Below, one piece after another: positions 45,920 to 54,791 of a DNA stretch of 64,000 bases (position 1 is its first letter; the number at the start of each line of letters is the position of its first letter). Both the position numbers and the translations under genes were made by a program. Under the pieces are notes generated by a model. That model was not told the origin of the DNA. It was given only the letters and a program-made list of their open reading frames with translations, and searched no databases. Source of the DNA: Stenotrophomonas rhizophila (GTDB lineage: Bacteria > Pseudomonadota > Gammaproteobacteria > Xanthomonadales > Xanthomonadaceae); contig NZ_VDQT01000004.1 in assembly GCF_007667275.1 (NCBI RefSeq), positions 62,001 through 126,000 on the forward strand, written 5' to 3'.

Positions 45920-46510
45920 TCAGGCGGCGTCGGTTGCCATTTCTTTCAGGCGGCGTTCGTACCAGCCGTTGGCTTCGGGCTCGAAGATCGCGCTGTGGGT
46001 CATTTCGCCCTGATAGACGTGTACCGAGATGGCCATCTGCGTGTCGCTGGCGTTGCGCAGGGTGTGGTACTCGTGCGGCGGAATCAGGCTGCCGGCACTG
46101 CCGCAGTCGCCGATGAGGGTGGCTTCCTGCTGGAAGCGGAAGCGGTCGCCTTCGCGTTCCAGCAGCCGGTACCGGGTGACTTCCAGTTGACCCAGCCACA
46201 CGCCTTCCACGCACCACAGGCCGCTGTGGTCGTGCAGCGGGGTGCCCTGCCCCGGTGCCCAGCTCATGGCGATGATGCTGTAGCCATGCGCCGGGCTGCG
46301 GTACAGCTCGCGACGGGCGTAGTGGTCGCTGATGGGGCGATGGCAACAGGCGGGCAGCTGGATGCGGCTGTCGGCAATGGCCTCGCGCAGGGCCGCGCGC
46401 AGGGTTTCGGCGATCTGCTTCGGGTCGTCATGCTGCACCGCGTGATCCACCGCAGCGATCAGGCGATCGCGGCCGTGGAAGGGCGGAAAGGGAGTGCATT
46501 GATCGTGCAT
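45920..46510 (-). CDS. Cysteine dioxygenase-type cupin enzyme
   Basis: 196 residues, family of thiol dioxygenases that oxidise cysteine or 3-mercaptopropionate to the sulfinic acid with Fe(II). The iron ligands fit HDH in GTPLHDHSGLWCVEGVWLG and the later His in PPHEYHTLRNAS. Which thiol it prefers cannot be read reliably. No sulfinate or taurine genes are adjacent. Confidence 0.85.
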   Translation of the reverse strand: MHDQCTPFPPFHGRDRLIAAVDHAVQHDDPKQIAETLRAALREAIADSRIQLPACCHRPISDHYARRELYRSPAHGYSIIAMSWAPGQGTPLHDHSGLWCVEGVWLGQLEVTRYRLLEREGDRFRFQQEATLIGDCGSAGSLIPPHEYHTLRNASDTQMAISVHVYQGEMTHSAIFEPEANGWYERRLKEMATDAA

Positions 46511-46640
46511 GCCCGCAGTCTAGGCGATACGGGTAAAAAAGATGTTTGATCCAGATCACGGCGGATCGCGACGTTTTGGCCGAAAAAGCTATCGAATTCC
46601 GTTCAGTGGTTGATGGTGGCTATCGGCTTGGGGTGCGTGG

Positions 46641-46662
46641 GACACGCATGGCGTGTCGCTAC
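46641..46662 (-). repeat. SMAG-like REP palindrome containing a stop codon
   Basis: Minus strand: GTAG then GACACGC-CAT-GCGTGTC. The complement of 46659-46661 is TAG, the stop codon of the carboxylesterase gene. Same stem as at 6154 and 6230. Confidence 0.75.
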
Positions 46663-48269
46663 GCGGTGCCGCGCTGGACGAACGGGGCCTGTTGGTAGAG
46701 ACGGCGCTCTCCACCGCGCGGATCGTCCACCTGGCGCGACGGTACGTCGAATACGAGGGTCTGCCGACGTTCCAGGGTGTACTGGTCCCACTCCGGCAGG
46801 CCGGCGTGGTTCGGGTTGCCGGTGCGTGCGAAGGCCAGCAGCGCTTCGCTCATCACGTCTGCCATCTGCTGGGCGTCGGCACCCTCGCCGGTGCGCGAAC
46901 CTGCGGCCCGCACGTTGTCGAATACCAGCGGGATGTCCAAGGTGTGGAATGCGCCCAACTTGCCGCCGTCCAGCGGTGAACCCCAGTCAAGCTGGTAGGC
47001 CCAGGTGGGCGCGCCCTGCCTTGCCCGGGCTTCCAGTTCCTCCACCGCGCCGCGCCAGGAGCGACCGGCGGTGGTGGCGGCGAAAAATACATCCGACGGG
47101 GTGTAGTGCGGATACAGACGCCGATATTCGGCGATCACCACCGAAGGAAGCAGGTCCACGAACTGTTCCTTCTCCAGCTTGGCCGGCAGCGTTTCCCAGC
47201 TCAGCGCGAAGTTTTCCGGGTCATTGCCGAGGAAGGCGCGGGTTTCGTCGTGGGTGTTGCCGATTACCATCGGAATGCCTGCCGACTGCGCCGGCGCCTG
47301 CGGCCAGAACGGATGCACCGGCAGGCTGTGGCCGTCCACCACCGGGCCGAAGTACAGGCTGGTGCTTTCCACCCGCGAGGGATCGCGGGCCCGGGTGGCG
47401 GCCAACAACGCCTGGACCGGCAGCGCCAGCAGCGCGTCGACGTCCTTTGCGCCTACCGCTTCCATCGCAATGCGCGCGCGCTGGGTAGCCGCGCGCGGTC
47501 CGGCCGCGGTGACCTGCTGGCCGCTCATGGTCCACGCGCGCTGGAACAGGCCGCGCGCGGCCGGCATGGCCATCAGCGTGGCGATCTTGGCGCCGCCGCC
47601 AGACTGGCCGAACACGGTGATGTTATTGGCATCGCCGCCGAATTCGCCGGCATGTTCGCGTACCCACTGCAATGCCTGGACCAGGTCGAGCTGGCCGACG
47701 TTGCCGGAGTCCGCGAACCGCGCATCGGCAAGCTGCGCCAGGTACAGGTACCCGAACACGTTGAGCCGATGGTTGACGGTCACCACCACCACATCCCCAC
47801 GCCGGCACAACGCGCTGCCGTCGTACTGCGGGTCGCTGCCGGAGCCGTTGTTGTAGGCGCCGCCGTGGATGTAGAACAGGATCGGCCGGGGCTTACCGTC
47901 GCGCAGCGCAGGTGTCCACACATTGAGGTACAGGCAGTCTTCGCTGCCCGGGCCGTCCTCCCTGCTGCCCTGCGGGGCGGCCGATCCGAAGGCCAGCGCG
48001 TCACGCACCCCGCGCCACGGCAGTTCCGGCAGTGCCGGTTGGAAGCGCCGGGTCGCGGTGTCCGCGCCGTAGGGCACGCCGCGGAAGCTGTGCACGCCCG
48101 CCGCATAACGGCCGCGCAGGCGACCCCCGCGCACCTTGGCCAGCGAATCGGTCTGCGCGCCAGTGGGTGCTGCGGTGCCCAGCGCCGGCAGCGGGCCGGC
48201 GGCCAGCAGCAGGGCGTAACGCGCGCTGTCGCGCAGGAAGCGGCGGCGCTGCAGGTCGGCCGGGCTCAT
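46659..48269 (-). CDS. Type-B carboxylesterase, probably Tat-exported
   Basis: 536 residues. The N-terminus RRRFLRDSARYALLLAAG is a twin-arginine signal. Type-B carboxylesterase blocks follow: FRGVPYG, EDCLYLNVWTP, YIHGGAYNNGS, the nucleophile elbow FGQSGGGAK (unusual; GESAGG is standard), GNTHDETRAFL for the acid and FHTLDIPLVF for the His. Its ATG overlaps the upstream esterase stop (ATGA), so the two are translated together. Removal of acyl groups from a polysaccharide is inferred from position. Confidence 0.88.
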   Translation of the reverse strand: MSPADLQRRRFLRDSARYALLLAAGPLPALGTAAPTGAQTDSLAKVRGGRLRGRYAAGVHSFRGVPYGADTATRRFQPALPELPWRGVRDALAFGSAAPQGSREDGPGSEDCLYLNVWTPALRDGKPRPILFYIHGGAYNNGSGSDPQYDGSALCRRGDVVVVTVNHRLNVFGYLYLAQLADARFADSGNVGQLDLVQALQWVREHAGEFGGDANNITVFGQSGGGAKIATLMAMPAARGLFQRAWTMSGQQVTAAGPRAATQRARIAMEAVGAKDVDALLALPVQALLAATRARDPSRVESTSLYFGPVVDGHSLPVHPFWPQAPAQSAGIPMVIGNTHDETRAFLGNDPENFALSWETLPAKLEKEQFVDLLPSVVIAEYRRLYPHYTPSDVFFAATTAGRSWRGAVEELEARARQGAPTWAYQLDWGSPLDGGKLGAFHTLDIPLVFDNVRAAGSRTGEGADAQQMADVMSEALLAFARTGNPNHAGLPEWDQYTLERRQTLVFDVPSRQVDDPRGGERRLYQQAPFVQRGTA

Positions 48270-49261
48270 GGTGCGGCCTCCCCGGCCTGCGCCTGCATCC
48301 AGCGCAATGCCAGGCCGGTCCATTGGGTGGTGGTCAATGCCTCGGGAATGCGCACGCCGAAGCCATGCCCGCCGTGGGCGAACAGATGCATTTCGCTGGG
48401 CACGCCCGCGGCGAGCAGCGCCTGGTAGTACAGCAGGCTGTTCTGCACCGGCACTACGCTGTCGTCCTGCGCATGGACCAGGAAGGTGGGCGGTGTCTTC
48501 GCGTTGACCTGGGTCTGCAGGGAGAACTGCGCCTCCAGTGCGGCGCTCGGCTGGGCGCCGAGCAGGCGGCTGCGCGAACCGCCGTGGGCATGCGCGCCCA
48601 TGTCGATCACCGGATACAGCAGCAGCGCAAAATCAGGGCGCGCGCTGAGCCTGTCGGTGGCGTCGCCGTTGCCAGGCAGCACGGTGGCGAAACCGGTGCT
48701 CAGGCGCGCTGCAACGTGGCCACCGGCAGAAAAACCCATCACCCCGATCCGCTGCGGGTCCAGCTGCCACTGCGCCGCGCCGGCGCGGATCACGCGCAGG
48801 GCCCGCTGTGCGTCTGCCAGCGCGGCCTGGCGGTCGGCGCGGCCTTCGGGCAGGCGGTAGCGCAGCACGAACAGGGTGACCCCGCCCTGCTCCACGAAGG
48901 CCGGCACCAGCGCGGTGCCCTCCTTGTCCAGCACGATGCGCTGGTAGCCGCCGCCGGGAATCACCAGCAGCGCGCTGCCATTGGGCCGGGCCGGTCGATA
49001 CGCCACCAGATAGGGTGCGCTCACGGTGTCGATGTAGCGGTCCGGCAGCGCGACATCCGCGCTGCGTTCGATGACGCGGGGCACGCTGGGCCGGGCCGCC
49101 TCACCGGGCACCTTGCCCGCCGGCCACAGGTCGATCCGCGTGGGAGAGCCCGCTGCGGGTTCGGTCTCCGGCACCGGCCGCTCGGCGGCGTGGACGGCAG
49201 ACATGGGGGTGGCGGCGAGCAGGCAGGCGGCCAGCAGGGGCATCAGTACGGCAGAACGCAT
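48266..49261 (-). CDS. Secreted alpha/beta-hydrolase, probable acetyl esterase
   Basis: 331 residues with a signal peptide (LMPLLAACLLAATPMSAVHA). The fold is a BD-FAE/xylan-esterase-like hydrolase: oxyanion region LLVIPGGGYQ, nucleophile GVMGFSAGGHVAARL, acid HAQDDSVVP and His in FAHGGHGFGV. AAGGA precedes ATG 49261. It is the first gene of a two-esterase operon, divergent from the hydratase-TRAP operon with an operator-like element between them. Confidence 0.87.
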   Translation of the reverse strand: MRSAVLMPLLAACLLAATPMSAVHAAERPVPETEPAAGSPTRIDLWPAGKVPGEAARPSVPRVIERSADVALPDRYIDTVSAPYLVAYRPARPNGSALLVIPGGGYQRIVLDKEGTALVPAFVEQGGVTLFVLRYRLPEGRADRQAALADAQRALRVIRAGAAQWQLDPQRIGVMGFSAGGHVAARLSTGFATVLPGNGDATDRLSARPDFALLLYPVIDMGAHAHGGSRSRLLGAQPSAALEAQFSLQTQVNAKTPPTFLVHAQDDSVVPVQNSLLYYQALLAAGVPSEMHLFAHGGHGFGVRIPEALTTTQWTGLALRWMQAQAGEAAP

Positions 49262-49328
49262 CCGGACAGGTCCTTCGGTAGGGAAACGACGGCGTGCCGG
49301 GGCCGGGCAGGTTCTGACGCGCTGCACA

Positions 49329-49358
49329 TTGCCAATGACACCGGTTTACCATATACAG
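49329..49358 (+). promoter_or_regulatory. Candidate promoter with uronate-regulon site 3 in its spacer
   Basis: TTGCCA (49329-49334) and ATATAC (49352-49357) are 17 bases apart and resemble -35 and -10 boxes. The spacer is AATGACACCGGTTTACC, a copy of the shared element, so a bound repressor would block RNA polymerase. It serves the plus-strand operon and may also reach the divergent esterases. Confidence 0.55.
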
Positions 49359-49409
49359 CTCATCCAAGCGCTGTCGATGGGCAGTGCAACAAATCAACGG
49401 GAGACCCGC

Positions 49410-50231
49410 TTGAGCAACGATCAGGGCAAACAGGATCTGCCAGAACAGGGATTGGGCGACATCGCCCATGCGTTCGTTTCGGCCCGCCAGCAGGGCCGAT
49501 CACTGCCGGATTTCCCGGGAAACATCCCGGACGATCTGGTCACCGCCTACCAGGTGCAGGACCAGGCCATCGCGCTGTGGGACGACCAGGTGGTGGGCTG
49601 GAAGGTGGGCTTCATTGCCGCCGAACGTCGCGACAGCTCCGGCGATGACCGCCTGCTGGGCCCGATCTTTTCGCAGCGGCTCTGGAATGCTACCGGTGGA
49701 ACAGTGGACATCCCGGTCTTCGTCGGCGGCTTCGGCGCGGTCGAAGCCGAGTACGTGATCCAGCTGCTGGAGGACGCACCCGCCGACAAGCTGCACTGGA
49801 CCCCGGAAGAAGCCGAAGCGCTGCCTGCCAAGCTGTTCATCGGCGTGGAAGTAGCCAGCAGCCCGCTGGCCACGATCAACAAGCTGGGCCCGCGCGTGGT
49901 GGTGTCCGACTTCGGCAACAACAACGGCCTGGTGCTGGGCCCGGAAATCCCGGGTTGGACCGCGCTGGACGATGCCGACCTGCGCGCCGAAACCCGCATC
50001 GAGGGCGAGGTGGTGGGCACCGGCGGCGCCACCCTGCTGCCGGGCGGCCTGCGCACCGCGTATGCCTTCGCCTTGGGGCGTTCTGCCCAGCGTGGGCGCC
50101 CGCTCAAGGCCGGCGACCTGATCGCCAGTGGCAATGCCACCGGTATCCATGACATTGCCGTAGGCCAACAGGCACTGATCCGTTTCGCCGGTTACGGCGA
50201 CATTACCTGCAGGGCCATCGCCGCCGGATAA
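49410..50231 (+). CDS. 2-keto-4-pentenoate hydratase-like protein (FAH superfamily)
   Basis: 273 residues. FAH-fold blocks are VTAYQVQDQAI, VVGWKVGFIA, the metal-ligand region GAVEAEYVIQL, GVEVASSPL and a C-terminal GDLIASGNATG. Relatives hydrate unsaturated 2-keto acids. In a uronate locus this could act on an unsaturated keto-sugar acid or on a lyase-derived product (inference). Start TTG 49410 follows GGGAG; an ATG at 49378 lacks a ribosome site. First gene of the operon with the TRAP transporter. Confidence 0.85.
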   Translation: MSNDQGKQDLPEQGLGDIAHAFVSARQQGRSLPDFPGNIPDDLVTAYQVQDQAIALWDDQVVGWKVGFIAAERRDSSGDDRLLGPIFSQRLWNATGGTVDIPVFVGGFGAVEAEYVIQLLEDAPADKLHWTPEEAEALPAKLFIGVEVASSPLATINKLGPRVVVSDFGNNNGLVLGPEIPGWTALDDADLRAETRIEGEVVGTGGATLLPGGLRTAYAFALGRSAQRGRPLKAGDLIASGNATGIHDIAVGQQALIRFAGYGDITCRAIAAG

Positions 50232-50268
50232 CCGGGCGGCCATGGCGAGTACGCTTGGGAGGGCGCAG

Positions 50269-51276
50269 ATGATTACTCGCAGAAGTTTCCTTGCCACCAG
50301 CGTGGGCGCGCTCAGCGTGCCCCTGTTGTCGGCCGGGTGTTCACGTTCCACCGGTGACGCGCCCGATGGCGCGCGCCTGCTGACCGCAACCGATGTGCAT
50401 GTGGCCGACTACCCCACCGTGACCGCGGTGAAGTGGATCGGCCAGCAGCTGGAAGCGAAGACCGGCGGCCGCCTGCGGCTGCGCCAGTACCATTCGGGCC
50501 AGCTCGGCCGCGAATCGGAAGCGATCGACATGGCCCGCTTCGGGGTCATCGACATCACCCGCGTGTATTCCGGCGCGCTCAACAACGCCTTCCCGCTCAC
50601 CCAGGCGCTGTGCCTGCCCTACGTGTTCGATTCGGTGGCGCACATGCGCCGCGCGCTCGACGGCGGCGTGGCCGATACCGTGCTGCGCGGCTTTGAAACC
50701 CGCGATCTGGTAGGGCTGGCGATCTACGATTCCGGCGCGCGCTGCTTCTACAACACCAAGCACCCGATCGTGGAACCGAAGGACCTGCACGGCCTGAAGC
50801 TGCGCGTGGCGTCCTCGGACATCTTCATCCAGCTGATGCGCCTGCTGGGCGCCAACCCGACCCCGATGTCGCTGGGCGACACCTTCTCGGGCATGGAAAC
50901 GCACATGATCGACGGTGCGGAAAACAACATGCGCAGCTTCCACTCCAGCCGCCACTTCGAGGCCGCGCGCTACTGGTCGCAGAGCGACCATTCGTATGCG
51001 CCGGACGTGCTGCTGATGTCGCGCCGCAGCTTTGAATCGCTCAGCCCGGAAGACCGCCAGCTGCTGCTGCAGACCGCGCGCGAATCGGTAGGGGTGATGC
51101 GCCAGCAGTGGGACGCCTCGGAAAGCACCGCCCGCCAGGCGGTGGCCGACTTCGGCATCCAGTTTAACGAGGTCGACATGCCGGCCTTCCGCAAGGCCGC
51201 CGACCCGTTGCTGCAGCAGTACCTGCAGCAGCCGGAGCTGGCTGCCCTCACCCGTCGCATCCGCGACTTCGCCTGA
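50269..51276 (+). CDS. TRAP transporter substrate-binding protein (DctP family)
   Basis: 335 residues. N-terminus MITRRSFLATSVGALSVPLL is a twin-arginine-type signal ending in an apparent lipobox SAGC. The DctP fold is shown by KWIGQQLEAKTGGRLRLRQY, GQLGRESEAIDMARFGVIDI and the ligand-binding region GLKLRVASSDIFIQLMRLLG, with the conserved Arg in LRV. It captures organic acids in the periplasm; with these neighbours the ligand is probably a uronate or unsaturated uronate. Confidence 0.92.
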   Translation: MITRRSFLATSVGALSVPLLSAGCSRSTGDAPDGARLLTATDVHVADYPTVTAVKWIGQQLEAKTGGRLRLRQYHSGQLGRESEAIDMARFGVIDITRVYSGALNNAFPLTQALCLPYVFDSVAHMRRALDGGVADTVLRGFETRDLVGLAIYDSGARCFYNTKHPIVEPKDLHGLKLRVASSDIFIQLMRLLGANPTPMSLGDTFSGMETHMIDGAENNMRSFHSSRHFEAARYWSQSDHSYAPDVLLMSRRSFESLSPEDRQLLLQTARESVGVMRQQWDASESTARQAVADFGIQFNEVDMPAFRKAADPLLQQYLQQPELAALTRRIRDFA

Positions 51277-51287
51277 GGCCTGCCGCG

Positions 51288-51821
51288 ATGTCCGACCCGA
51301 CCTCCGAAACCTCCGTCGACCTGCGCACGTTGCCGCAACGCGCACTCGACCGCATCGCCGACGTCACCATTTACATTGCGGTACTTGCCCTGCTCGGACT
51401 GGTGGTGGTGCAGGGCTGGCAGGTGTTCGCCCGCTATGTCATCAACGACTCGCCCAGCTGGACCGAGCCGGTGACCCTGCTGCTGCTGGCTACCGCCATG
51501 AGCCTGGGCGCGGCCACCGGCGTGCACACCCGACGCCACTTTGGCTTCTTCCTGCTGGCCGCGCACATGGGCCCCGGCCTGCGTCGTGCCGTGGACGTGT
51601 TCGCCTCGTTCGTGGTGGCACTGCTTGGCGTGGTGATCGCCTGGTGGGCAGCGGTGCTGCTGCTGGACGGGCTGGACATCAAGACCGCCGGCGCCAACCT
51701 GCCGCAGAGCATCAACTACCTGCCGTTGAGCATTGGTGGTGCGCTGATGGCGGTGTTCGCCGTGAACCAGATGGTGCAGGCCGTGCAACCGGCCGTCGCT
51801 GAAGCAGAGGGAGACCGCTGA
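51288..51821 (+). CDS. TRAP transporter small membrane subunit (DctQ family)
   Basis: 177 residues, four membrane helices, with the family segment VFARYVINDSPSWTEPVTLLLL and TGVHTRRHFGF. It partners the large subunit to form the sodium-driven permease. It starts 11 bases after the binding protein and ends three bases before the large subunit. Confidence 0.92.
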   Translation: MSDPTSETSVDLRTLPQRALDRIADVTIYIAVLALLGLVVVQGWQVFARYVINDSPSWTEPVTLLLLATAMSLGAATGVHTRRHFGFFLLAAHMGPGLRRAVDVFASFVVALLGVVIAWWAAVLLLDGLDIKTAGANLPQSINYLPLSIGGALMAVFAVNQMVQAVQPAVAEAEGDR

Positions 51822-51824
51822 GTC

Positions 51825-53108
51825 ATGGGTATTACGATTCTTTTCACTGTATTCGCGGTGCTGCTGCTCCTTGGCGTGCCGGTGGCCTACGCGCTGGCCG
51901 CGGCGGCGCTGGCCACCTTGTGGTACCTGGACCTGCCGACGCTGGTGCTGGTGCAGCAGATCTCCGCCGGTACCGGTTCGGCGTCGCTGATCGCCATTCC
52001 ATTGTTCATCTTCGCCGGTGAAATCATGATGCGCGGCGGCATCTCCGAACGCCTCATCGCGTTGGCGTCGTCGCTGGTCGGGCGCATGCGCGGCGGCCTC
52101 GGCCAGGTGTCCATCCTGTCCTCGCTGTTCTTCGGCGGTGTGTCCGGTTCGGCGATCGCCGACGTGTCGGCGGTGGGCGGCACGATGATCCCGCAGATGG
52201 TCAAGCGCGGTTACGACCGCGACTTCGCGGTGAACGTGAGCATCACCGCGGCGCTGGTGGCGCTGCTGGTGCCGCCATCGCACAACCTGATCCTGTTCTC
52301 GGCCGCGGCCGGCGGTGGCCTGTCCATCGCCGATCTGTTCGCGGCGGGCATCGTGCCGGCGTTGTTGATGACGCTGGCGCTGATGGTCACCGGCTATGTG
52401 GTGGCGCGCCGCCGCGGGTACGGGGTGGAAGTGTTCCCGGGTTGGCGCGCGGTGCTGCTGCGCATGGTGTCCGCCCTGCCCGGCCTGGGCCTGGTGGCAC
52501 TGATCTTCATCGGTATCCGCGCCGGCATCTTCACTGCCGTGGAAAGCGCGGCCATCGCGGTGGTCTATGCGCTGTTGGTAACCACGGTGCTGTACCGCCA
52601 GCTCAACTGGCGCGAGTTCCTCGGCACGGTGACCCATGCCGCGCGCAGTACCGGCGTGATCCTGTTCGTTATCGCCACCGCTGCGGTGTTCGGCTGGCTG
52701 CTGGCGTTCCTGCAGGTTCCCGCCGCGGCCGTCGACTTCCTGCAGTCGTTCGCGCACAGCCAGTTCATGGTGCTGCTGATGATCGTGGTGATGCTGCTGC
52801 TGCTGGGTACCTTCATGGACCTGGCACCGATGATCCTGATCTGCACGCCGATCTTCCTGCCAGTGGCCAAGGCCTACGGGATCGACCCGATCCACTTCGG
52901 CCTGGTGCTGGTGCTGACCGGCGGCCTCGGCCTGGTGACGCCGCCGGTGGGCTCGGTGCTGTTCATCGGCACCGCCATCGGCAAGATCAGCGTGGGCGAA
53001 AGCATGCGTTCGATCTGGCCGTTCTGGTTCGCCGCACTGGGCGTGCTGCTGATCGTGACCTTCTTCCCGCAGCTCTCGCTGTGGCTGCCGGCGCTGCTGC
53101 GCGCCTGA
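51825..53108 (+). CDS. TRAP transporter large permease subunit (DctM family)
   Basis: 427 residues, about 12 membrane helices. Family blocks include IAIPLFIFAGEIMMRGGISE, FFGGVSGSAIADVSAVGGTM, LVPPSHNLILFS and PPVGSVLFIGTAIGK. It is the transport channel of the TRAP system, in one operon with the DctP- and DctQ-type genes. Confidence 0.94.
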   Translation: MGITILFTVFAVLLLLGVPVAYALAAAALATLWYLDLPTLVLVQQISAGTGSASLIAIPLFIFAGEIMMRGGISERLIALASSLVGRMRGGLGQVSILSSLFFGGVSGSAIADVSAVGGTMIPQMVKRGYDRDFAVNVSITAALVALLVPPSHNLILFSAAAGGGLSIADLFAAGIVPALLMTLALMVTGYVVARRRGYGVEVFPGWRAVLLRMVSALPGLGLVALIFIGIRAGIFTAVESAAIAVVYALLVTTVLYRQLNWREFLGTVTHAARSTGVILFVIATAAVFGWLLAFLQVPAAAVDFLQSFAHSQFMVLLMIVVMLLLLGTFMDLAPMILICTPIFLPVAKAYGIDPIHFGLVLVLTGGLGLVTPPVGSVLFIGTAIGKISVGESMRSIWPFWFAALGVLLIVTFFPQLSLWLPALLRA

Positions 53109-53114
53109 TCGCAG

Positions 53115-53139
53115 GGGCCCGCCGTGCTGCGGCGGGCCC
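53115..53139 (+). terminator. Hairpin after the TRAP genes
   Basis: A perfect 10-base stem GGGCCCGCCG / CGGCGGGCCC with loop TGCTG, six bases after the stop of the large permease gene and 24 bases before the GH43 start. No T-run; may give partial termination or fix the 3' end of the transport mRNA. Confidence 0.5.
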
Positions 53140-53163
53140 GGTTCAACACATCGGAGATACCGC

Positions 53164-54750
53164 ATGCGTTTGATGAGCACCCTGCTGGCCGGGCTGGCCA
53201 CCGCCAGCCTGCTGTGGGCCGGCGCCGGACAGGCCGCCGACACCACGTCCCCCACCTGGAAGCGCGGCATCGAGAACCAGCGCCAGGCCGACCTGGGCAA
53301 CGGCACCTTCCTCAACCCGGTGTTCGCCGGCGACCGCCCGGACCCGTCGGTGCTGAAGGACGGCGACGACTACTATCTCACCCTGTCCTCGTTCGACGCC
53401 TACCCCGGCCTGCCGATCTGGCATTCGCGCGACCTGGTGAACTGGCAGCCGCTGGGCCATGCGATCACCAAGAATGTCGGTGCGATCTGGGCGCCGGACA
53501 TCGTCAAGCATGAAGGCCGCTACTACATCTATTTCCCGGCACGCACCGCCGAGGCGCGCAGCAACTTCGTGGTCTGGTCGGACAACATCCGCGGGCCATG
53601 GAGCGAACCGATCGACATCGGGTTGGGTGGCTACATCGACCCTGGCCACGCGGTGGGCGAAGACGGCAAGCGCTACCTGTTCCTCAGCGGCGGCGCCTAC
53701 GTGCAGCTGGCCGACGATGGCCTGAGCGTGGTGGGCAAGCCGAAGCACGTCTACGACGGCTGGAAGTACCCGGAAAGCTGGGACGTGGAGGCCTACGCGC
53801 AGGAAGGCCCGAAGATCAATTTCCACAACGGCTGGTACTACATGACCACCGCCGTGGGCGGCACCGCCGGTCCCCCGACCGGGCACATGGTGATCACCGC
53901 GCGCTCGCGCTCGATCCATGGGCCGTGGGTGAACGCGCCGAACAACCCGATCACCCGCACGAAGTCGGCCGCAGAGCCGTGGTGGTCGCGTGGCCACGCC
54001 ACCGTGGTGGAAGGCACCGACGGGCGCTGGTGGATGATCTACCACGGTTACGAAAACGGCTACTGGACGCTGGGTCGGCAGGCGCTGCTGGAGCCGATCG
54101 AGTGGACCGACGATGGCTGGTTCGTGGCCAAGGGCGGGGATCTCGGCCAGCCGCTTGCCAAGCCCTCGGGGGAGTCAGTGGGCCAGCACGGCATGGCGCT
54201 GTCGGATGACTTCAAGGGCGAGCGGCTGGGCGCGCAGTGGTCGTTCTTCAACCCTGCCCAGGACGAGTACAAGCGCCTGGGCTTCAGCGCCAACGGGCTG
54301 ACCGTGCAGGGCAAGGGCGACACCCCGCGCGACAGTTCGCCGCTGACCGCCATCGCCGGCGACCAGGCCTACCAGTTCGAGGTCGAAATGGACATCGAAC
54401 CCGGTGCGGTGGGCGGTGCCCTGCTCTTCTACAGCGACAGGCTCTACGTGGGCGTGGGCAGCAACGGCGAGAAGTTCATCATGCACCGCTACGGCGAGGA
54501 GCGCCCCACCCGGCTGGACCGGAGTGCCAAAGGCGGCAAGCTGTGGCTGCGGGTGACCAACAACCGGCACATCGTGACCATCCATTCCAGCACCGATGGC
54601 AAAACCTGGCAGAAGTACCCGGTTCAGATGGAAGTCTCCGGCTACCATCACAATGTGGCCGGGAAGTTCCTCGCCCTGAAGCCGGCCCTGTACGCCGCCG
54701 GCGACGGCAAGGTCCAGTTCCGCCAGTTCCGCTACCGCGCCCTCGACTGA
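53164..54750 (+). CDS. Secreted glycoside hydrolase family 43 protein
   Basis: 528 residues with signal peptide (LLAGLATASLLWAGAGQAA). Five-bladed propeller catalytic domain (about 45-340): base Asp in GDRPDPSVLKDGDDYYL, helper Asp in IWAPDIVKHEGRYYIYF and acid Glu probably in WDVEAYAQEGPK. A C-terminal jelly-roll (about 350-528; DDFKGERLGAQWSFF) resembles DUF1349/LamG. GH43 enzymes remove arabinose, xylose or galactose side chains, which would suit a decorated pectin or rhamnogalacturonan. Confidence 0.9.
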   Translation: MRLMSTLLAGLATASLLWAGAGQAADTTSPTWKRGIENQRQADLGNGTFLNPVFAGDRPDPSVLKDGDDYYLTLSSFDAYPGLPIWHSRDLVNWQPLGHAITKNVGAIWAPDIVKHEGRYYIYFPARTAEARSNFVVWSDNIRGPWSEPIDIGLGGYIDPGHAVGEDGKRYLFLSGGAYVQLADDGLSVVGKPKHVYDGWKYPESWDVEAYAQEGPKINFHNGWYYMTTAVGGTAGPPTGHMVITARSRSIHGPWVNAPNNPITRTKSAAEPWWSRGHATVVEGTDGRWWMIYHGYENGYWTLGRQALLEPIEWTDDGWFVAKGGDLGQPLAKPSGESVGQHGMALSDDFKGERLGAQWSFFNPAQDEYKRLGFSANGLTVQGKGDTPRDSSPLTAIAGDQAYQFEVEMDIEPGAVGGALLFYSDRLYVGVGSNGEKFIMHRYGEERPTRLDRSAKGGKLWLRVTNNRHIVTIHSSTDGKTWQKYPVQMEVSGYHHNVAGKFLALKPALYAAGDGKVQFRQFRYRALD

Positions 54751-54791
54751 GTGGCCCGGTAGACTCCTTCGACCTCTCTCGGTTTGAACAC

